In this document: positions 7,958-16,162 of the stretch, in pieces
Position numbering within the stretch: position 1 is the stretch's first letter
Layout: each line of letters begins with the position of its first letter
Source: an uncultured Eggerthellaceae bacterium
GTDB taxonomy: Bacteria > Actinomycetota > Coriobacteriia > Coriobacteriales > Eggerthellaceae
DNA length: 26,679 bases
Reading direction: 5' to 3'
Assembly (NCBI GenBank): GCA_958454405.1
Contig: CAUEBO010000038.1
Coordinates: 1 to 26,679 of the forward strand
Made by a program: the position numbers and the translations under genes
Notes under the pieces: model-generated
What the model was told of the DNA's origin: nothing
The model's database searches: none
Seen by the model: only the letters and a program-made list of their open reading frames with translations

Positions 7958-8032
7958 GTGGTCGGACTCCTTCTGGATGGAGGACGGCGATCGCGGCGCT
8001 CCGAACGCTCCGCCTGTCGTCCCGCTCGATAT

Positions 8033-8071
8033 GCATCCGAATATGATGCTCCCGGCGCGCCGCAGTGTCAA
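8033..8071 (-). promoter_or_regulatory. serA promoter with overlapping palindrome
   Basis: On the minus strand a perfect -35 box TTGACA (complement of 8066-8071) is followed, after a 17-base spacer, by CATCAT (complement of 8043-8048) as a weak -10. The inverted repeat GCATC-N7-GATGC (8033-8049) overlaps this -10 and could be an operator. Confidence 0.5.
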
Positions 8072-8274
8072 CAAGCGCCCAGCCGACCGGGCGAAACCGT
8101 CGTCGAAGGCCGGGCGCATGCACCTGAAAACGGTTCCCGCCTGCGCGTTCGGCATGGCGCCTTTCCGGTGGATGCGAACGCCGGCCTCGGCTCTGCGGCC
8201 TGGAGACCCGGCTTTGGGTTCGGGGGGGGGTCCGCGCCCTTCGTTTGCAGTTCCTTTGAAGGCGGTCGGGGCGT

Positions 8275-8293
8275 TTGACGGGTGTGCTAGAAT
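8275..8293 (+). promoter_or_regulatory. yebC promoter, extended -10
   Basis: TGCTAGAAT (8285-8293) reads as an extended -10 (TGn plus TAGAAT), 37 bases before the yebC start. A TTGACG at 8275-8280 is only 7 bases upstream, too close to pair with it as a -35. Confidence 0.5.
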
Positions 8294-8329
8294 AAACGGC
8301 TGGCAAAAGCACTATCGGAAGGGACGCAT

Positions 8330-9130
8330 ATGTCAGGGCATTCTAAATGGGCAACCACCAAGCATCGCAAGGCGGCGCAGGACGCGAAGCGCTCGGCCTT
8401 GTTCTCCAAGCTGTCGCGCAACATCACCGTGGCGGCGAAGGAAGGCGGCGACCCGAACCCCGACAACAACGCATCGCTCGCGGCCGCCATCGAGAAGGCC
8501 AAGGGCTACTCCCTGCCCAAGGACAAGATCAAAGTCGCCATCGACAAGGCATTCGGCACCGGCAAGGACGCCGCGAACTACGAGACGGTCGTGTACGAGG
8601 GCTACGGCCCGGCCGGCATCGCCATCTACTGCGAGGCGCTCACCGACAACCGCAACCGCACCGCCGCCGACGTGCGCGCCGCGTTCAGCCATGCGGGCGG
8701 CAACCTGGGCACGTCCGGCTCCGTCGCGTTCCAGTTCGAGCGCAAGGGGCAGATCATGGTCCCCAAGGAGATCGAGACCGGTGACAAGAAAGAGCCGGTG
8801 AAGCCGAACGGCGCGGCCGCTGACGAGGAGGAGTTCATGCTGGCCGTGGCCGAGGCGGGCGGCGACGATTACGAGGACGCCGAGGACGAGTGGATCGTCT
8901 ACACGGCCCCCACCGACCTCATGGCCGTGAAGAAGGCCCTCGAGGAGGCCGGCGTCGCCACGAAGGGCGCTGAGATGACCATGGAGGCCACCACGCCCAC
9001 GGCCGTGAGCGTCGCCGATGCGAAGAAGGTCATGCGCCTCATCGATCGGCTGGAGGAGCTGGAGGACCTGCAGAACGTCTACCACGTGATGGACATCACC
9101 GACGAGATCGCCGAAGCGCTCGACGAGTAG
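8330..9130 (+). CDS. YebC/PmpR family (TACO1-like) protein
   Basis: A 266-residue member of the YebC/PmpR/TACO1 family, described as transcription regulators and, more recently, as ribosome-associated factors helping translation of difficult sequences. The N-terminus MSGHSKWATTKHRKAAQDAKRS is diagnostic. The middle has NPDNNASLAAAIEKAKGYSLPKD, followed by YEGYGPAGIAIYCEALTDNRNRTAADVRAAF. It is slightly longer than the usual 240-250 residues, because of an acidic insert (GAAADEEEF to DYEDAEDE) near 160-185. The start has a GAAGGGA site 7 bases upstream. In many genomes yebC lies next to ruvC; here ruvC is 7.3 kb away. Confidence 0.93.
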   Translation: MSGHSKWATTKHRKAAQDAKRSALFSKLSRNITVAAKEGGDPNPDNNASLAAAIEKAKGYSLPKDKIKVAIDKAFGTGKDAANYETVVYEGYGPAGIAIYCEALTDNRNRTAADVRAAFSHAGGNLGTSGSVAFQFERKGQIMVPKEIETGDKKEPVKPNGAAADEEEFMLAVAEAGGDDYEDAEDEWIVYTAPTDLMAVKKALEEAGVATKGAEMTMEATTPTAVSVADAKKVMRLIDRLEELEDLQNVYHVMDITDEIAEALDE

Positions 9131-9161
9131 CACGCAGGCTGCACGCTGGAAAAACGCGAAG

Positions 9162-9199
9162 AGCCGCCGCGACCCTGCACGGGCGCGGCGGCTTTTTTT
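9162..9199 (+). terminator. rho-independent terminator of yebC
   Basis: A perfect 10-bp stem, AGCCGCCGCG (9162-9171) with CGCGGCGGCT (9184-9193), has a 12-base loop and is followed by a run of T through 9199. It lies 32 bases after the yebC stop. Confidence 0.92.
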
Positions 9200-9314
9200 C
9201 GGGCCGGCTTCGAGCTTTGCCGGATCGCGTCAAGCGCAGAGAAGGCCCGGGCCGGATGCGCGCGCCCGGCTGTCGGCGCGAACCGGGGACGCGCGTCGTC
9301 GGCGCAGGTCGGTA

Positions 9315-9320
9315 TATAAT
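9315..9320 (+). promoter_or_regulatory. -10 box for LuxR 1
   Basis: A perfect TATAAT (9315-9320) lies 55 bases upstream of the GTG start. The -35 region (about 9292-9297) is not recognisable. Confidence 0.55.
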
Positions 9321-9374
9321 GGCTGCAAAGCACGCGGCGTTTTTCCGGCACGCCGCCGACAGGGGAGGAGACGC

Positions 9375-10793
9375 GTGGCCGACAGGGAGGAAGGACCGCA
9401 GGGCGGCGGGAAGCTGCTCGCATTCATCGGGCTGGGCTTCTGGCAGGCCTGGTGGATGGTCGCCATGTGCACCGACGCGCTGTTGCCCGATCCCTCGGCG
9501 TCGCCGTTTCCCATGGGGCTGTCCATCCTGCTGCTTTCCCTGTGCTGCTTGGGCTTCCTTGCCGTCGTGCTTGCGCGCGAGGCGGGGATCGGCCGGACGC
9601 TCGGCTTCCGCGGGAAGGCGGGGGTCACCGCGGCGCTGGCGGTCGCGGGCTCGCTCGGCATGGGGCTCGTCGCCCATACCGGGCTCATGCCGCTGTTCGG
9701 GGGCGTGCTGTTCGTGGGTGCCGCCGCCGCGTTCGCGCTGGGCAACGCCCTGCTGCTCATCATCTGGGGATCGCTGTGGAGCACGCTCGCCTCCGGATAC
9801 GTGGGGCGGTTGCTGTGCGCTTCCTACACCGCTGCATTCGCGGTCTTCTTCGTGGTGAAGGCCCTGCCCACCGCCGCAGCAGTCGTCGTTTGCGCCCTGC
9901 TGCCGGTGGCGTCGCTTGTGGGTTACGGGTTCGCGCGGCGGGCTCCGCGCAGGAAGCCCGTCGCCCGCACGGGCCTGTCGTGGAGGGATCTGCCGGTCGT
10001 CAAGGCGCTCGCCGCGCTGTTCGCCGCCAATTTCGTGTGGGGGGTCTCCCAGCGCTACCTGTACGTGGGAACCGGCGACGCCTTCGATCTTTCGTTCCTG
10101 TTCGGCGCGGCGTGCCTGCTCGCGTATACGGCGTTCATGTTCATCGCCTCGCCCACTGACGAGCCGGCTGCGCTGCTGCGTCCGATCGTCCCCGCGCTCG
10201 TCTGCGGCATCGCGTTCATGCAGATACTGCCGGCCGAGGACGTGTTCCTCGGCGAGGGCGTCATGATCTTCGGCGGCTACTGCCTGGACATGTTCGTCAT
10301 GCTCATCGCGTCCGACTTGGCGTTCAGGATGCGGAGCTCGGTCGTGCGCGTGTTCGGCCTGGCCTTGTTCGTTGCGCGCGCCGGATCGCTTCTGGGCACG
10401 TGCGCAGGGGAATGGTGCAAGGCGGCCGCGGCTTCATCCTCCGCGGTGGCGATGCTGTGCGTCGTGGCGCTCGTCTTTGTCGGCATGCTCCTGTTCTCGC
10501 AGACGGAGCTCAATCGGTTCTACCAGGTTCCGGTCCGCTCTGCTGTGGGGAGCCTTTTCGGCGAGAAGTGCGCGGTCATCGCCGAAACCTACGGGCTGAC
10601 CGCACGAGAGCGCGACGTGCTCGATCTGCTGGCGCGGGGAAGGAGCGCGCCGTTCATCAGCCAGGAGCTGTCCATTGCGCTCGGGACCGCCAAGAACCAC
10701 ATCAGCAGCATCTACCGCAAGATCGGCGTGAGCGATCGCCAGAGCCTGCACAACGTCATCGAGCGCGAAGGCGCGGATGCCCCGATGAGCTGA
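9375..10793 (+). CDS. LuxR 1: membrane-embedded LuxR-type regulator (12 predicted helices)
   Basis: A 472-residue protein with about 12 hydrophobic segments over residues 15-385 (for example LSILLLSLCCLGFLAVVL and AMLCVVALVFVGMLLF). These are followed by a cytoplasmic LuxR/GerE helix-turn-helix at 408-465 (LTARERDVLDLLARG, then TAKNHISSIYRKIGV). This architecture is a known, widespread Eggerthellaceae regulator type in which the membrane part probably senses a substrate, and its genes lie beside the reductases they control. FAD2 follows in the same direction 286 bases downstream and is the likely target. The start is GTG at 9375, set by GGAGGAG four bases upstream. Ligand unknown. Confidence 0.9.
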   Translation: MADREEGPQGGGKLLAFIGLGFWQAWWMVAMCTDALLPDPSASPFPMGLSILLLSLCCLGFLAVVLAREAGIGRTLGFRGKAGVTAALAVAGSLGMGLVAHTGLMPLFGGVLFVGAAAAFALGNALLLIIWGSLWSTLASGYVGRLLCASYTAAFAVFFVVKALPTAAAVVVCALLPVASLVGYGFARRAPRRKPVARTGLSWRDLPVVKALAALFAANFVWGVSQRYLYVGTGDAFDLSFLFGAACLLAYTAFMFIASPTDEPAALLRPIVPALVCGIAFMQILPAEDVFLGEGVMIFGGYCLDMFVMLIASDLAFRMRSSVVRVFGLALFVARAGSLLGTCAGEWCKAAAASSSAVAMLCVVALVFVGMLLFSQTELNRFYQVPVRSAVGSLFGEKCAVIAETYGLTARERDVLDLLARGRSAPFISQELSIALGTAKNHISSIYRKIGVSDRQSLHNVIEREGADAPMS

Positions 10794-11079
10794 GCGCGCT
10801 TCGGAGCTCGAGCCGTTGCAGCCGCGGTTGCTCGCTTCTCGGACCATGCGCTCCCGCCGTCGATGCGTTTCGCCGTCCTGCATCGATATCTCCAGATCAA
10901 ACGATCCATGACCTTTCGCACTAGAAGCGTTTTCTCGAATTCGTGACGAAACGGCGCATGCGTGCGCGGCCTTCGCCTGGTATGCAAGTAGGTGCGGCGA
11001 GGACCAGAGGGTGCTTGCCGGGCGATGCCGCCGGGAGGAGGCGGCTTCGCAAAGGACATCGCATGGAGGAGGAACGAAC
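10794..11079 (+). other. FAD2 leader/promoter region
   Basis: These 286 bases between LuxR 1 and FAD2 hold no gene. There are several small symmetric sequences: CGATGC-N13-GCATCG (10861-10885), and CGTTT-N16-AAACG (10928-10953) enclosing the palindrome CGAATTCG (10936-10943). These are candidate regulator sites. No strong terminator follows LuxR 1 and no consensus promoter is clear. A GGAGGAGG ribosome site directly precedes FAD2. Confidence 0.4.
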
Positions 11080-12753
11080 ATGATCGAGAACGAACGCGCG
11101 GGCATGTCCCGCAGAAGCTTCATCACGGGCGCAGCGGCCACCGGAGCGCTTGCGGCCGCAGCGGGGCTGATGGGCTGCGCGCCCCAGGAAAGCTCGGGCG
11201 GGGAGGCCGCTTCTTCAGGCGACGCGGCGCCCAGCGCGTCCACGGGCCATTCCTGGGACGTCAAGCCCGACCCCATCGCCGAATCGGACATCGCCGAGAC
11301 CGTCGACTGCGACGTGCTCGTCATCGGCGCGGGCAATTCGGGCGTGGCCGCCGCCTGCTCGTCCATCGAGAAGGGCCTCAAGGTGGTCGTGGTGGAGAAG
11401 ACGTCGTCGGTCAACGGCCGCGGCGGCGGCGTGGGCGCGTGCAACTCGCGGCTGAACAAGGAGCTCGGGCATGAGATCGAGCCCATCGCCGCCCAGTACC
11501 GCTGGAACCGCACGTGCGGCAACCGCAACAACGAGCGGCTCGTCTCCCAATGGTTCCATAATTCGGGCAAGGCCATGGACTGGCTGCTGGACAAGGCGGA
11601 CCAGTACGGAGCGACGTACACCCTCTACGCGGGCTACTCCCACAGCCGGGTCCTGCCCGAGGAGCCCGACTTCCACACGTTCCAGGCAGGATCGTTCGCC
11701 GTTCCCGCAGAAGCCGGCTACTTCGTGCCGACGGCGCTGCTGTACCAGTCCTGCCTCGACCAGGGCGTTGAGTTCCTGTTCGAGCATACGGCCCAGCAGC
11801 TCGTCCAAGATGCCGACGGCAAGGTGACGGGCGCCGTGGTCGCCGATGCCGACGGCGCGTACAAGCAGTTCAACGCGGCCAAGGGCGTGGTGCTGGCCAC
11901 GGGCGACATCGCGGGCGACCACGAGATGCGCGAGGCGTACTTCGAGCCGCTGTTCGTGGACATGCGCAGCGACTACATGCCCGAGGGCGTCAACACCGGC
12001 GACGGCCACAAGATGGGCATGTGGGCCGGCGGTGTCATGCAGGACGGCCCGTTCCCCAACGCCCTCCATCCGCAGGGCGGATCCATGTTCCACGGACCCT
12101 TCATGTTCGTCAACAAGGAGGGCAAGCGCTACTTCAACGAGGCGAACTGGGTGCAGGCGAAGTCCATCCAGACCATGAAGCAGACCGACCACGTGGGCTT
12201 CTCCGTCTTCGACAAGAACTTCCCCACCGACAACAAGGACAGCCTCAACTACGGCGGCGGCATGTTCTGGGACACCATGAGCCGCAGCGTCACGCAGGAG
12301 TTCGATCCCGAGGAGATACTCGCTACCGTGGAGGCCGAGGTCGAGCAGGGCAACACCGCCTGGAAGGCCGACACGCTCGAGGAGCTGGCGGACCTCATCG
12401 GCGTTGACAAGGAGAGCTTCCTGGCCGAGGTCGAGCACTACAACGAGATGTGCGCCGCAGGCGAGGACACCGATTTCGAGAAGGAGCAGGTGTTCCTGTA
12501 CCCCGTCAAGGAAGCGCCCTTCTACGCCACGAAGGTGGAGGCGGTCATCCTGGTGTGCGTCGGCGGTTTGAAGGTGAACACCGACCTGCAAGTGCTCAAG
12601 GAAGACGGCACGGCCATCGAGGGCCTGTACGCGACCGGCAACACCTCGGGCGACCTCTACGCGGTCGACTATCCCATCAACATGCCCGGCAACTCGAACG
12701 GGCGCTGCCTCACCTGGGGGTACTTGCTGGGCGACATCCTGGCGAAGAACTAG
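11080..12753 (+). CDS. FAD2: Tat-exported lipoprotein FAD-dependent reductase
   Basis: A 557-residue flavoprotein of the fumarate-reductase-like family. The N-terminus has a Tat motif (SRRSFITG, 10-17), an Ala-rich hydrophobic stretch, and a good lipobox LMGC ending at C33, so it is probably anchored outside the membrane. The FAD-binding GAGNSG is at 83-88, the ribose-binding Glu is E106, and GKRYFNE is at 348-354. The C-terminus has a YATGN motif and MPGNSNGR in place of the usual GGNA segment. The residues after GKRYFNE (ANWVQAKS) lack the arginine that fumarate reductases use as proton donor. No haem or FMN domain is present. The start at 11080 is set by GGAGGAGG. Probably induced via LuxR 1. 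Substrate unknown. Confidence 0.88.
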   Translation: MIENERAGMSRRSFITGAAATGALAAAAGLMGCAPQESSGGEAASSGDAAPSASTGHSWDVKPDPIAESDIAETVDCDVLVIGAGNSGVAAACSSIEKGLKVVVVEKTSSVNGRGGGVGACNSRLNKELGHEIEPIAAQYRWNRTCGNRNNERLVSQWFHNSGKAMDWLLDKADQYGATYTLYAGYSHSRVLPEEPDFHTFQAGSFAVPAEAGYFVPTALLYQSCLDQGVEFLFEHTAQQLVQDADGKVTGAVVADADGAYKQFNAAKGVVLATGDIAGDHEMREAYFEPLFVDMRSDYMPEGVNTGDGHKMGMWAGGVMQDGPFPNALHPQGGSMFHGPFMFVNKEGKRYFNEANWVQAKSIQTMKQTDHVGFSVFDKNFPTDNKDSLNYGGGMFWDTMSRSVTQEFDPEEILATVEAEVEQGNTAWKADTLEELADLIGVDKESFLAEVEHYNEMCAAGEDTDFEKEQVFLYPVKEAPFYATKVEAVILVCVGGLKVNTDLQVLKEDGTAIEGLYATGNTSGDLYAVDYPINMPGNSNGRCLTWGYLLGDILAKN

Positions 12754-12782
12754 CGGGCCGCCGCGCCGATGGGCTGACGGCA

Positions 12783-12813
12783 AGGGCGGCGGCGCGGACG
12801 GCGCCGCCGCCCT
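12783..12813 (+). terminator. hairpin after FAD2
   Basis: A perfect 13-bp stem (12783-12795 with 12801-12813) with a 5-base loop lies 30 bases after the FAD2 stop. No T-run follows directly, so termination may be incomplete or factor-dependent. Confidence 0.55.
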
Positions 12814-12896
12814 GCTCGACGTCGCGCGTCGGTCAGCTTTTCGTTGCAGGTCGCTCGCCTCGACGGCGGGAACATCCCAACTCTTTCCCGATGCGA

Positions 12897-12902
12897 TACA
12901 AT
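12897..12902 (+). promoter_or_regulatory. candidate -10 box for LuxR 2
   Basis: TACAAT (12897-12902) lies 39 bases before ATG 12942 but inside the longer possible reading frame that starts at 12891. If it is the real -10, transcription starts near 12909 and the first ATG cannot be the start codon. Confidence 0.35.
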
Positions 12903-12941
12903 GAAGCGGAGTTTCGAAAACGCGTCTCGGATGGGTTGCGC

Positions 12942-14387
12942 ATGTCGTTCAACAACCTGAACTGCCAATTGCCCGCATCTTCGTTGACGAGCATCGCGCG
13001 TTGCGCGGGCTTCACCCTGCTGCTGGTGACGAACGATCTCGTGCTGCGCGATCCGGCCGTCCTCTTGCAAGGGGTCGGCGTCGCGAACATCGCTTCTTCC
13101 GTCGCCCAGACAAGCTTGGACGTTCCTTTCCTGGCGCTGCTTTTCGCGGTGGGGGCGGCGTCTTTGGGAAGGCCCGCACTGGTAAGCGAGCGAAGGCTCC
13201 TTGCGGCTCAGGCGGTTTCCGGCGCTGCTGCGCTGTGCGCGGGACTGCCGCTCGCCCTGGCGGGCGGCAGCGAGGCGCTCGCCATCGCCCTGTTCTGCGC
13301 GCTCGGCGCGTTCGCGGCGTTCGGGCTCCTCTGCTGGGTGTCTTTGCTCGCGCGCGTCGCGGTCGAGCGGGCTTGGCTCGAGATCGTCATCTGCCTGGGC
13401 GTATCTGCTTTCGGCTACCTGTTCTTCCTCCATCTTGCCGAAGCGTGCCCGGTCTGCGTGGTGCTCGGCTGCCTGTCCGCCGCGTCCATCGCCGCCACGG
13501 CGCTGTTCATCCGCTTCGATGCGAGCAAGCCGGGCTCCGAAGTTCGAGACGGCGAGCTGGCTCATCGGGACGGACGCAGGCTGAAGGATCTCGTAAGAAG
13601 CGATTACACCGCGGTCCTGTGCATCGCGGCCCTCAACTTCGTGCTGGCCGCATCGCGGTCGACGCTTGATTTCGCAAGCGCGGTGACGGTCCATTCCATC
13701 TGCGCGCTGGGGATATGCGCGGCTTCCGTGCTCCTGTTCGTCGTGTCGTTCGCCAGCGCCCGGGACGTGGGGGTCAAGCCCGTGTACCAGGCGGCGTTTC
13801 CCTTCATCTCGCTGGCCTTCCTGCTCCTGCCGTTTCTCGGAGAGGCTGCCAAGGGCCTGTTCATGTTCGGCTCCACCGCTTTGGGCACGATGGGCACCAC
13901 GGCGCTGCTCCTCATGGCGTTTCAGGCGAAGCGGGCCACGGGCCTTTCCGCGGTCGGCGTCTACGGAGTGTACAGCGGTTTCGTGCACCTCTTCTTGCTG
14001 GTCGGCAACATCACGAGCCTGGGGGACGTCGGGGTCGACGGGGCGAGTTACGCCGGCTATTCGATTTTCGGCATGCTCGTCGTGTACGTGCTCATCCTGG
14101 TCCTGGTCGTCAGCAGGCGCCGCACGGCCGACAGGCAGGTTGGTCCCGGGATCGTCTTCGTGGGGGACGAGGAGGCGTTTTCCCGGATATGCCGAACGCT
14201 TGCCGACGAGCACGACCTGTCCCAGCGGGAGCTTGAGGTGATGAAGCTGCTCATGCTGGGGAAAAGCGTCAAGGCCATCGGAGACGAGCTCTGCATCGCC
14301 CAGAGCACCGTGCGAACCCACACGAGGAACATGTACCGCAAGCTCGACGTGCACAGCAGGGGAGAGCTTTTCGAACTGATCGCCTGA
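12942..14387 (+). CDS. LuxR 2: membrane-embedded LuxR-type regulator
   Basis: About 481 residues: a long N-terminal membrane domain with roughly 12 hydrophobic segments (for example FLALLFAVGAAS, ICLGVSAFGYLFFLHLAE, LIFG/VVYVLILVLVVS regions). A LuxR/GerE helix-turn-helix at the very C-terminus (about 426-481, LSQRELEVMKLLMLGKS, then STVRTHTRNMYRKLDV) binds DNA. It is the same architecture as LuxR 1 but clearly divergent in sequence. It follows FAD2 on the same strand and is tail-to-tail with FAD3, which it probably controls. The start is uncertain. ATG 12942 has GGATGGG 6 bases upstream; ATG 12891, 17 codons earlier, has no ribosome site and precedes a possible -10 box. Confidence 0.85.
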   Translation: MSFNNLNCQLPASSLTSIARCAGFTLLLVTNDLVLRDPAVLLQGVGVANIASSVAQTSLDVPFLALLFAVGAASLGRPALVSERRLLAAQAVSGAAALCAGLPLALAGGSEALAIALFCALGAFAAFGLLCWVSLLARVAVERAWLEIVICLGVSAFGYLFFLHLAEACPVCVVLGCLSAASIAATALFIRFDASKPGSEVRDGELAHRDGRRLKDLVRSDYTAVLCIAALNFVLAASRSTLDFASAVTVHSICALGICAASVLLFVVSFASARDVGVKPVYQAAFPFISLAFLLLPFLGEAAKGLFMFGSTALGTMGTTALLLMAFQAKRATGLSAVGVYGVYSGFVHLFLLVGNITSLGDVGVDGASYAGYSIFGMLVVYVLILVLVVSRRRTADRQVGPGIVFVGDEEAFSRICRTLADEHDLSQRELEVMKLLMLGKSVKAIGDELCIAQSTVRTHTRNMYRKLDVHSRGELFELIA

Positions 14388-14485
14388 CAAGGGCCTTTGA
14401 TCGACGGCGCAGGGCGCAGCCATAAGGCCTCCGTGGAATGCGGAAGCGGCCGTCCGGCGAGGCGGAGACGAAGCGGGAGGCGCGA

Positions 14486-14510
14486 ACGCCGCGCCGGAAG
14501 GGCGCGGCGT
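14486..14510. terminator. hairpin between convergent LuxR 2 and FAD3
   Basis: A perfect 10-bp stem (14486-14495 with 14501-14510, ACGCCGCGCC/GGCGCGGCGT) with a 5-base loop lies between the two 3' ends. There is no T-run on either strand, so it may be a weak bidirectional terminator. Confidence 0.45.
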
Positions 14511-14545
14511 CCGTCGGGAGGGGGCGGGGCGGCCGCCGGAGCATG

Positions 14546-16105
14546 CTACAAGTTTTCGCAGGCGGCGTTGGCCGCGGTTCTTCCCATGTTGATCCCGTTG
14601 CCGGAGCAAGATCCGGGCGCATCGATGGTGTACACGTTGCGATACAGCATGCAGCCGTCGACGCCGACGGCGTACAGGCCTTCGACCGGGGTCATGTCCG
14701 CCTTCACCACCTGGCCGTTGCGGTCGGTCGCGATGCCGCCGATCGTCATCAAGAACAGGGTTTCGGGTTTCGCGATGTAATACGGAGGCTGCGAGACGGG
14801 CATCATCCACTGCGCGTCCTTGCACCAGTCCTCGTCGCGGCCGGCCGCGCAGTACCCGTTGTACGTTTCGATCTCGGCAGCGAGCGCGGCCGCATCGAGC
14901 CCGAACGGTTTGGCAAGGCCCTCGATGGTGTCGGCTGTGTAGAAGCAGTCGCCTTCGTTGCCGTCGACGGCGTCCTGCAGCTTCTTGCTCCCGGTCTCCG
15001 CGTCGACGCCGTACATCGCGCACGCTGCTTCGTAGATGCTCGAATCGAACACGAAGTACCATTCGCGCTGGTTCCATCGAGGCGGGTTCTGCTGGCAGAA
15101 GTTGGTGGCGGCGCAGTCTTCCCGAACGAAGCGCTCGCCGTCCTGGTTGACCCAGACCACGTACCCGCACATGCTCAATCCGCAGTTGGGCATGTCGGTG
15201 GGGCCTTCGTGGCTCATGGCGCGGATGTAGGCATGCGCGTTGTCCGCCGCATTGTACGAGAAGTCCTTTCCGCCGGCTTCCATGGCGATGCGCCATCCGC
15301 CGCCGTTGTTCGTGGGGACGCCGTAGTACCAGAGGGTTTCCGGGTCGTACCCGATGCGCTCCGCCACCATGCCGGCGTCCGCTCCGAACCCTCCGGTTGC
15401 CAGGATGACGCTCTTCGCGTTCACCTGGACGCCCTTGCCGTCGCCATCCACGGCCACGATCCCGACAACCGCTCCGCCCTCCATGACGGGGCGCTTCGCC
15501 TCCGTCGAATACAGGAACTGCACGCCGAGCTGCTCCGCCTTGCTCGTCATGGGGGGCACGTAGCCCACTCCCGCCTTGCCGTCTTTGTACCAGTGCATGC
15601 TGACGATGCCGCCTCCGGTTCCGTAATCGTTGATCTCGCCGGAGAACTCCACGCCGTTCTCGAGGAGCCAAGCGATGTTCTCGCCGGACTTGTCGTACAG
15701 GTCGCGCCAGAGCCGGGCATCCACCCGGTACTGCGTGGCGGACATCTCCGAAGCTATCAGCTTCGAGAAATCGAACTCGATCCCCTGCTCCTTTTGCAGG
15801 GGCGAGCCGTGGGCGAACGATCCTTCGACGCCGGCGCCGTTGCCGCCTGCGCTGCCGGCCGCTTCCACGACGATGACGGATGCTCCGTTCTGCGCGGCCT
15901 GAACGCATGCCGCCAGGCCGGAGACGCCCGCTCCGACGACGCAGACGTCGCAGTCGAGGGTTTTCTCGATCGCCGTCTGCTCGACGGCGGCGTCTCCGGC
16001 GCTTTCGGGCGGTGCCGATTGCGACGAGCAGCCTGCCAGGCCCGCTGCCGCCATAGCTCCCATGGCGGCAGCTCCTGTCAAGAACCTGCGGCGTGTGAGT
16101 TCCAT
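14546..16105 (-). CDS. FAD3: Tat-exported lipoprotein FAD-dependent reductase
   Basis: A 519-residue flavoprotein, homologous in layout to FAD1 and FAD2 but distinct. It has a Tat motif TRRRFLTG (4-11) and a textbook lipobox LAGC ending at C26. The FAD-binding GAGVSG is at 58-63, E81 ends the second FAD strand, and GERFVRE is at 323-329 in place of GKRF-NE. The following DCAATNF lacks the fumarate-reductase catalytic arginine. The C-terminus has YAVGVDG and APGSCSGNG, and the protein ends in AACENL. No haem or FMN domain is present. The start is set by AAGGAGG. It faces LuxR 2 and has its own upstream palindrome (16201-16225). Predicted anaerobic reductase of an unknown organic acceptor. Confidence 0.88.
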   Translation of the reverse strand: MELTRRRFLTGAAAMGAMAAAGLAGCSSQSAPPESAGDAAVEQTAIEKTLDCDVCVVGAGVSGLAACVQAAQNGASVIVVEAAGSAGGNGAGVEGSFAHGSPLQKEQGIEFDFSKLIASEMSATQYRVDARLWRDLYDKSGENIAWLLENGVEFSGEINDYGTGGGIVSMHWYKDGKAGVGYVPPMTSKAEQLGVQFLYSTEAKRPVMEGGAVVGIVAVDGDGKGVQVNAKSVILATGGFGADAGMVAERIGYDPETLWYYGVPTNNGGGWRIAMEAGGKDFSYNAADNAHAYIRAMSHEGPTDMPNCGLSMCGYVVWVNQDGERFVREDCAATNFCQQNPPRWNQREWYFVFDSSIYEAACAMYGVDAETGSKKLQDAVDGNEGDCFYTADTIEGLAKPFGLDAAALAAEIETYNGYCAAGRDEDWCKDAQWMMPVSQPPYYIAKPETLFLMTIGGIATDRNGQVVKADMTPVEGLYAVGVDGCMLYRNVYTIDAPGSCSGNGINMGRTAANAACENL

Positions 16106-16162
16106 GTCCCTTCCTCCTTCACGAGTGGTTCGCGCCCCATCACCTTGGTGCGGGTTAGCCGG

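Larger units (their letters stand above)
7958..8329. other. divergent intergenic region, serA / yebC
   Basis: These 372 bases hold the back-to-back promoters of serA (minus) and yebC (plus). A run of nine G (8222-8230) lies in between. I see no small gene or recognisable riboswitch. Frames that cross the region are extensions of serA or shadows of yebC. Confidence 0.6.

Noticed and set aside
8222..8230. A run of nine G as a possible phase-variation tract.
   Set aside because: It lies about 100 bases from the yebC start, outside any coding frame and away from the -10/-35 spacing. With one sequence there is no sign of length variation.
12750..15908. A 1052-codon minus-strand open frame.
   Set aside because: Its translation is Arg-rich low-complexity sequence, overlapping FAD3 in another frame and antisense to LuxR 2. 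It is a GC-driven shadow.
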